From contig CACZQX010000002.1 of NCBI GenBank assembly GCA_902783445.1, positions 1-7,627 on the forward strand: 7,627 nt of DNA. The letters run 5' to 3'. Origin of the DNA: an uncultured Lachnospiraceae bacterium. GTDB lineage: Bacteria; Bacillota; Clostridia; Lachnospirales; Lachnospiraceae. The notes beneath the pieces are model-generated. The model had not been told where the DNA came from. It ran no database searches and saw nothing but the letters and a program-made list of their open reading frames with translations. Made by a program: the position numbers and the translations under genes. The first letter of the stretch is position 1; each line of letters begins with the position of its first letter. Of the stretch, positions 5,260 through 7,627 are shown piece by piece.

Positions 5260-6105
5260 ATGGATAACATGTTTGAAGGCTTGGAAAAACTTGGTCTTTC
5301 CGGACTCAAGGATGACGATTTGTTTCCAACTCCCGAAGAAAAACCAAAAACAGATTCGCCTAAAAAGGCCGAAGCTGCGAAAAAAGAAGAGAAAGATATT
5401 TTATATGATAAGACATACAAATGTCCTATTTGCGAAAACGAGTTTAAGGCCAGAACCGTAAAAGTCGGAAAAGCAAAGCTTAGATCGGCGGATATGGACC
5501 TTCGTCCCGTGTATCAGGATTTTGATGTGCTTAAATATGATGCGATTGTTTGCGATGCTTGCGGTTATGCATCGCTTACAAGATACTACGGCCCGATGGG
5601 TTCGACTCAGGAAAAACTTATTCGTGAAAATATCTGTAAGTCATTTAAAGGCATCAATAATGATTTAGAAGTATTTACATATGATGATGCGCTTGTAAGA
5701 CATCAGTTGGCGCTTGCAAATGCTATGGTTAGAAAAGGAAAATCAAGTGAAAAGGCATACATTCTTTTAAAGATGGGCTGGCTTGTTCGCGGCAAAAGAG
5801 CATTAAGAGAATCCGAAGGTGCGGACAAAAAAGAACTTGATGAGCTTGCAAAAATGGAAGATAGTTTCTTAAGCAAGGCTTATGTGGGATTTTCCGATGC
5901 AATGTCAAAAGAAAATTTTCCGATTGCCGGTATGGATGAGTCCAAATTCACTCTTCTTTGTGCCGAACTTGCAAGAAGAAACAAAGACTATCCGGTAGCC
6001 AAGAAACTTATATCACAAATACTCACCTCAAAGAGCTTTCCATCCAACATCAAAGAAAGAACCCGTGACTTATTTGAAGTTCTTAAGGAAGAGTGCAAAG
6101 AGTAA
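5260..6105 (+). CDS. DUF2225 zinc-ribbon protein
   Basis: A 281-residue soluble protein without signal peptide. The N-terminus has a short conserved-looking segment (MFEGLEKLGLSGL, 4-16) and a Lys/Glu-rich linker (about 27-47). Next comes a zinc-ribbon-like region with CPIC (C55, C58) and CDACGYA (C98, C101), the pattern of the DUF2225 family. The remainder (about 115-281) is helical, with TPR-like stretches such as ALANAMVRKGKSSEKAYILL and AELARRNKDYPVAKKLI. The family is widespread in Clostridia and its function is unknown; zinc binding and protein-protein contact are the reasonable inference. ATG 5260 and ATG 5269 are both possible starts, and neither has a good Shine-Dalgarno sequence, with a GC-rich hairpin lying just upstream. 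It is followed after 11 bases by the condensation-like gene, indicating an operon. Confidence 0.85.
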   Translation: MDNMFEGLEKLGLSGLKDDDLFPTPEEKPKTDSPKKAEAAKKEEKDILYDKTYKCPICENEFKARTVKVGKAKLRSADMDLRPVYQDFDVLKYDAIVCDACGYASLTRYYGPMGSTQEKLIRENICKSFKGINNDLEVFTYDDALVRHQLALANAMVRKGKSSEKAYILLKMGWLVRGKRALRESEGADKKELDELAKMEDSFLSKAYVGFSDAMSKENFPIAGMDESKFTLLCAELARRNKDYPVAKKLISQILTSKSFPSNIKERTRDLFEVLKEECKE

Positions 6106-6116
6106 GAGAGTAAAGT

Positions 6117-7627
6117 ATGGATATTAATCTCAAGGACAAAAAACACATTTCCGGAGACATGAATTTAAGCTTTGACGTGGCGGTAAGTGCCATAAACACC
6201 GCCATTAAAAAAGCAAAGCACGATAAGAACATGGCAATCATTGGGGATTTCCTCAATGAGCACCATGGATCGGAAATTCAAAAAGTATTGATGCACGTTG
6301 ACGGCGAAATCGAATCCATAGACGATGTGGATGACAATGCTTGGCGTGTAATCAAAAACACCGAAAACGGTAGGAAATTGCATAATCGTATTTTCATCTG
6401 GTATATGGAGGGAGAACAAGATCCCGAAATATTAATGCAAAGATATAACGAATATCGCAACGATTATCCTGCTTTCAGAACTATGTACATCGCTAAGGGC
6501 GTAAGTCGTCCTCTTAAAATAGTGCTCAAATCAGAAGACACTGTTTTCCCGATAACCAGCTTAATCGGTTTAAGTTCAGAAAAGCAAAATTTTATAATAA
6601 AGAATGTTCTTGCGGCAGAAATCAGACATGTATATGATGTTGAGCGAGATTCCATTCTTAAGCTTCAGGTTTACGAAATAGGACCTGACAAAATTATCGT
6701 AATATTGAGTATGTACGCATTTCCGGGTGTGGAATTCGGCGGCGTGCGTAACTTTTTATTTAAAGTTTTCGATGGCTATAAAGTAAAAGAAGGAAATATT
6801 CCTCATGTAAACGATCCCGCCATTGAAAGAATGAACAAAACCATTAAGAAAAAGGCCCTTGCTTATTGGGAAGGTATCAGAGACAGTATGCCGAAAGCGG
6901 CCAAATATCCGGGCATGAACTTAGATAACCTTGGGATTGAAACCGAATCGATTTACTTTTCCTTGGGTGAAAAAATAACACAGAACCTATCAGCATGCGC
7001 GGAAAAAATGGTTGTGGATCCTTCCGCCATTATAATGAAGGCCTGGGGCAAGTTTTTAGCACAACAAAACAATGTGGAAAAGTTAGCCCTGGGAATGGTT
7101 TGCAAAGGCGAAAGTCTTAATGTTATCCCGGTAATCTATGATGACGGCGAAGCGGTTGAAAGCCTTTGGAAACATATTTCCGAATCCGTTGCAAATACCG
7201 TGGTTTCTTTGGAAGAAATTGACGAGTATTTGGAAGAAGTAGTGGAAAGGCATTTTAAGTGCGTTCATAATTTCTTTGATTATACCGTAATCAATGATAC
7301 CATGAGCTTTAAGAAAAACGGCGAGATTTCCATTAACAGCTACAGGGATTTGGAAAAAGTCAATCCGCCTCTTACAATAAATTATTATTTCTTTGATGAT
7401 AAATTAAGCATTAATTATGTTTACAAGCAAAACTTGTATATAGATGATGACATTAACAAACTTCATGATATGTTTGTTAAGGTCTTGGAAGATGTTATTG
7501 AGGGATTGAAGACCGGCAAAAAAGGCAAAAAACCTAAAAAATCTCAGGCCTTTAATTCGGAAGCATCCCCTTCGGAGCAAAAACTTCTTGAAGAAAAAAG
7601 AGTACAGCAAAAAGCACAGGCTTTGCA
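6117..7627 (+). CDS. Condensation-domain-like protein with degenerate active site (3' end outside window)
   Basis: An uninterrupted frame of 503 codons runs off the right edge. ATG 6117 has a weak GAGAG six bases upstream and lies 11 nt after the DUF2225 stop. Residues 1-75 are not recognised. From about 76 the order of motifs follows NRPS condensation domains: an N-terminal strand-helix unit ending DYPAFRTMYI (116-125), a 'fDle.dpllrl' counterpart VYDVERDSILKLQVYEIG (172-189), the active-site segment at 197-221, YWEGIRDSMPKAAKYPG (250-266, like the family's YWkeqL...lP), then IYFSLGEKITQNLSACAEKM and the A-W helix (279-314), LALGMVCKG (323-331), and a C-terminal YxxxL-type region (420-464). 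The catalytic HHxxxDG is replaced by YAFPGVE (200-206), so peptide-bond catalysis by the classic mechanism is unlikely. A Lys-rich linker (466-476) follows, then a charged helix. It may be a scaffold or a divergent acyltransferase; no adenylation or carrier domain is visible in the window. Confidence 0.7.
   Translation, partial: MDINLKDKKHISGDMNLSFDVAVSAINTAIKKAKHDKNMAIIGDFLNEHHGSEIQKVLMHVDGEIESIDDVDDNAWRVIKNTENGRKLHNRIFIWYMEGEQDPEILMQRYNEYRNDYPAFRTMYIAKGVSRPLKIVLKSEDTVFPITSLIGLSSEKQNFIIKNVLAAEIRHVYDVERDSILKLQVYEIGPDKIIVILSMYAFPGVEFGGVRNFLFKVFDGYKVKEGNIPHVNDPAIERMNKTIKKKALAYWEGIRDSMPKAAKYPGMNLDNLGIETESIYFSLGEKITQNLSACAEKMVVDPSAIIMKAWGKFLAQQNNVEKLALGMVCKGESLNVIPVIYDDGEAVESLWKHISESVANTVVSLEEIDEYLEEVVERHFKCVHNFFDYTVINDTMSFKKNGEISINSYRDLEKVNPPLTINYYFFDDKLSINYVYKQNLYIDDDINKLHDMFVKVLEDVIEGLKTGKKGKKPKKSQAFNSEASPSEQKLLEEKRVQQKAQAL

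Noticed and set aside
6255..6305. HH (residues 49-50) and HVDG (residues 60-63) near the start of the condensation-like protein, as a possible HHxxxDG active site
   Set aside because: The two His are followed by GSEIQ, not xxxDG, and they lie before the fold begins. The motif position by alignment is 200-206.

Overview
The window is AT-rich (roughly 38-40% GC by eye) bacterial DNA with short intergenic gaps, AGGG/GGAGG-type ribosome binding sites and sigma-A-type promoters (TTGACA/TATAAT with 17-bp spacers). The mix of genes (a REC-HD-GYP regulator, a clostridial-type RmuC, a bacterial GlnRS and a DUF2225 zinc-ribbon protein) points to an anaerobic Firmicute of class Clostridia, possibly Lachnospiraceae-like. 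That placement is inferred from protein style, not proven.

Layout. 2-1003 (+): C-terminal part of a response regulator with a c-di-GMP phosphodiesterase (HD-GYP) output domain, cut by the window's left edge. It converges with a MarR-family repressor gene (1458-1045, -), and the two share one perfect 18-bp hairpin terminator. 1459-1999: about 540 bases with no recognisable protein gene but dense in signals. These are the marR promoter, a 10-bp inverted repeat lying over a possible divergent promoter, a separate strong promoter followed by a structured candidate small RNA of about 190 nt with its own terminator, and the rmuC promoter. 2000-3352 (+): rmuC. 3434-5104 (+): glnS, with its own promoter in the gap after rmuC. 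5105-5259: a leader with an AT-rich hairpin and a conspicuous GC-rich hairpin. 5260-6105 (+): a DUF2225 zinc-ribbon protein. 6117 to the right edge (+): a large open frame that runs off the window.

That last gene is the most unusual item. From about residue 76 it follows the layout of a non-ribosomal-peptide-synthetase condensation domain, but the catalytic HHxxxDG motif is replaced by YAFPGVE. It lies 11 nt behind the DUF2225 gene, so the two are probably co-transcribed. No adenylation or carrier domain is visible before the window ends.

The genes do not form one obvious pathway. glnS and rmuC are housekeeping or genome-maintenance genes, the HD-GYP protein belongs to c-di-GMP signalling, and the last two form a separate unit of unknown function. 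No tRNA, rRNA, CRISPR array, insertion sequence or complete mobile element was seen.
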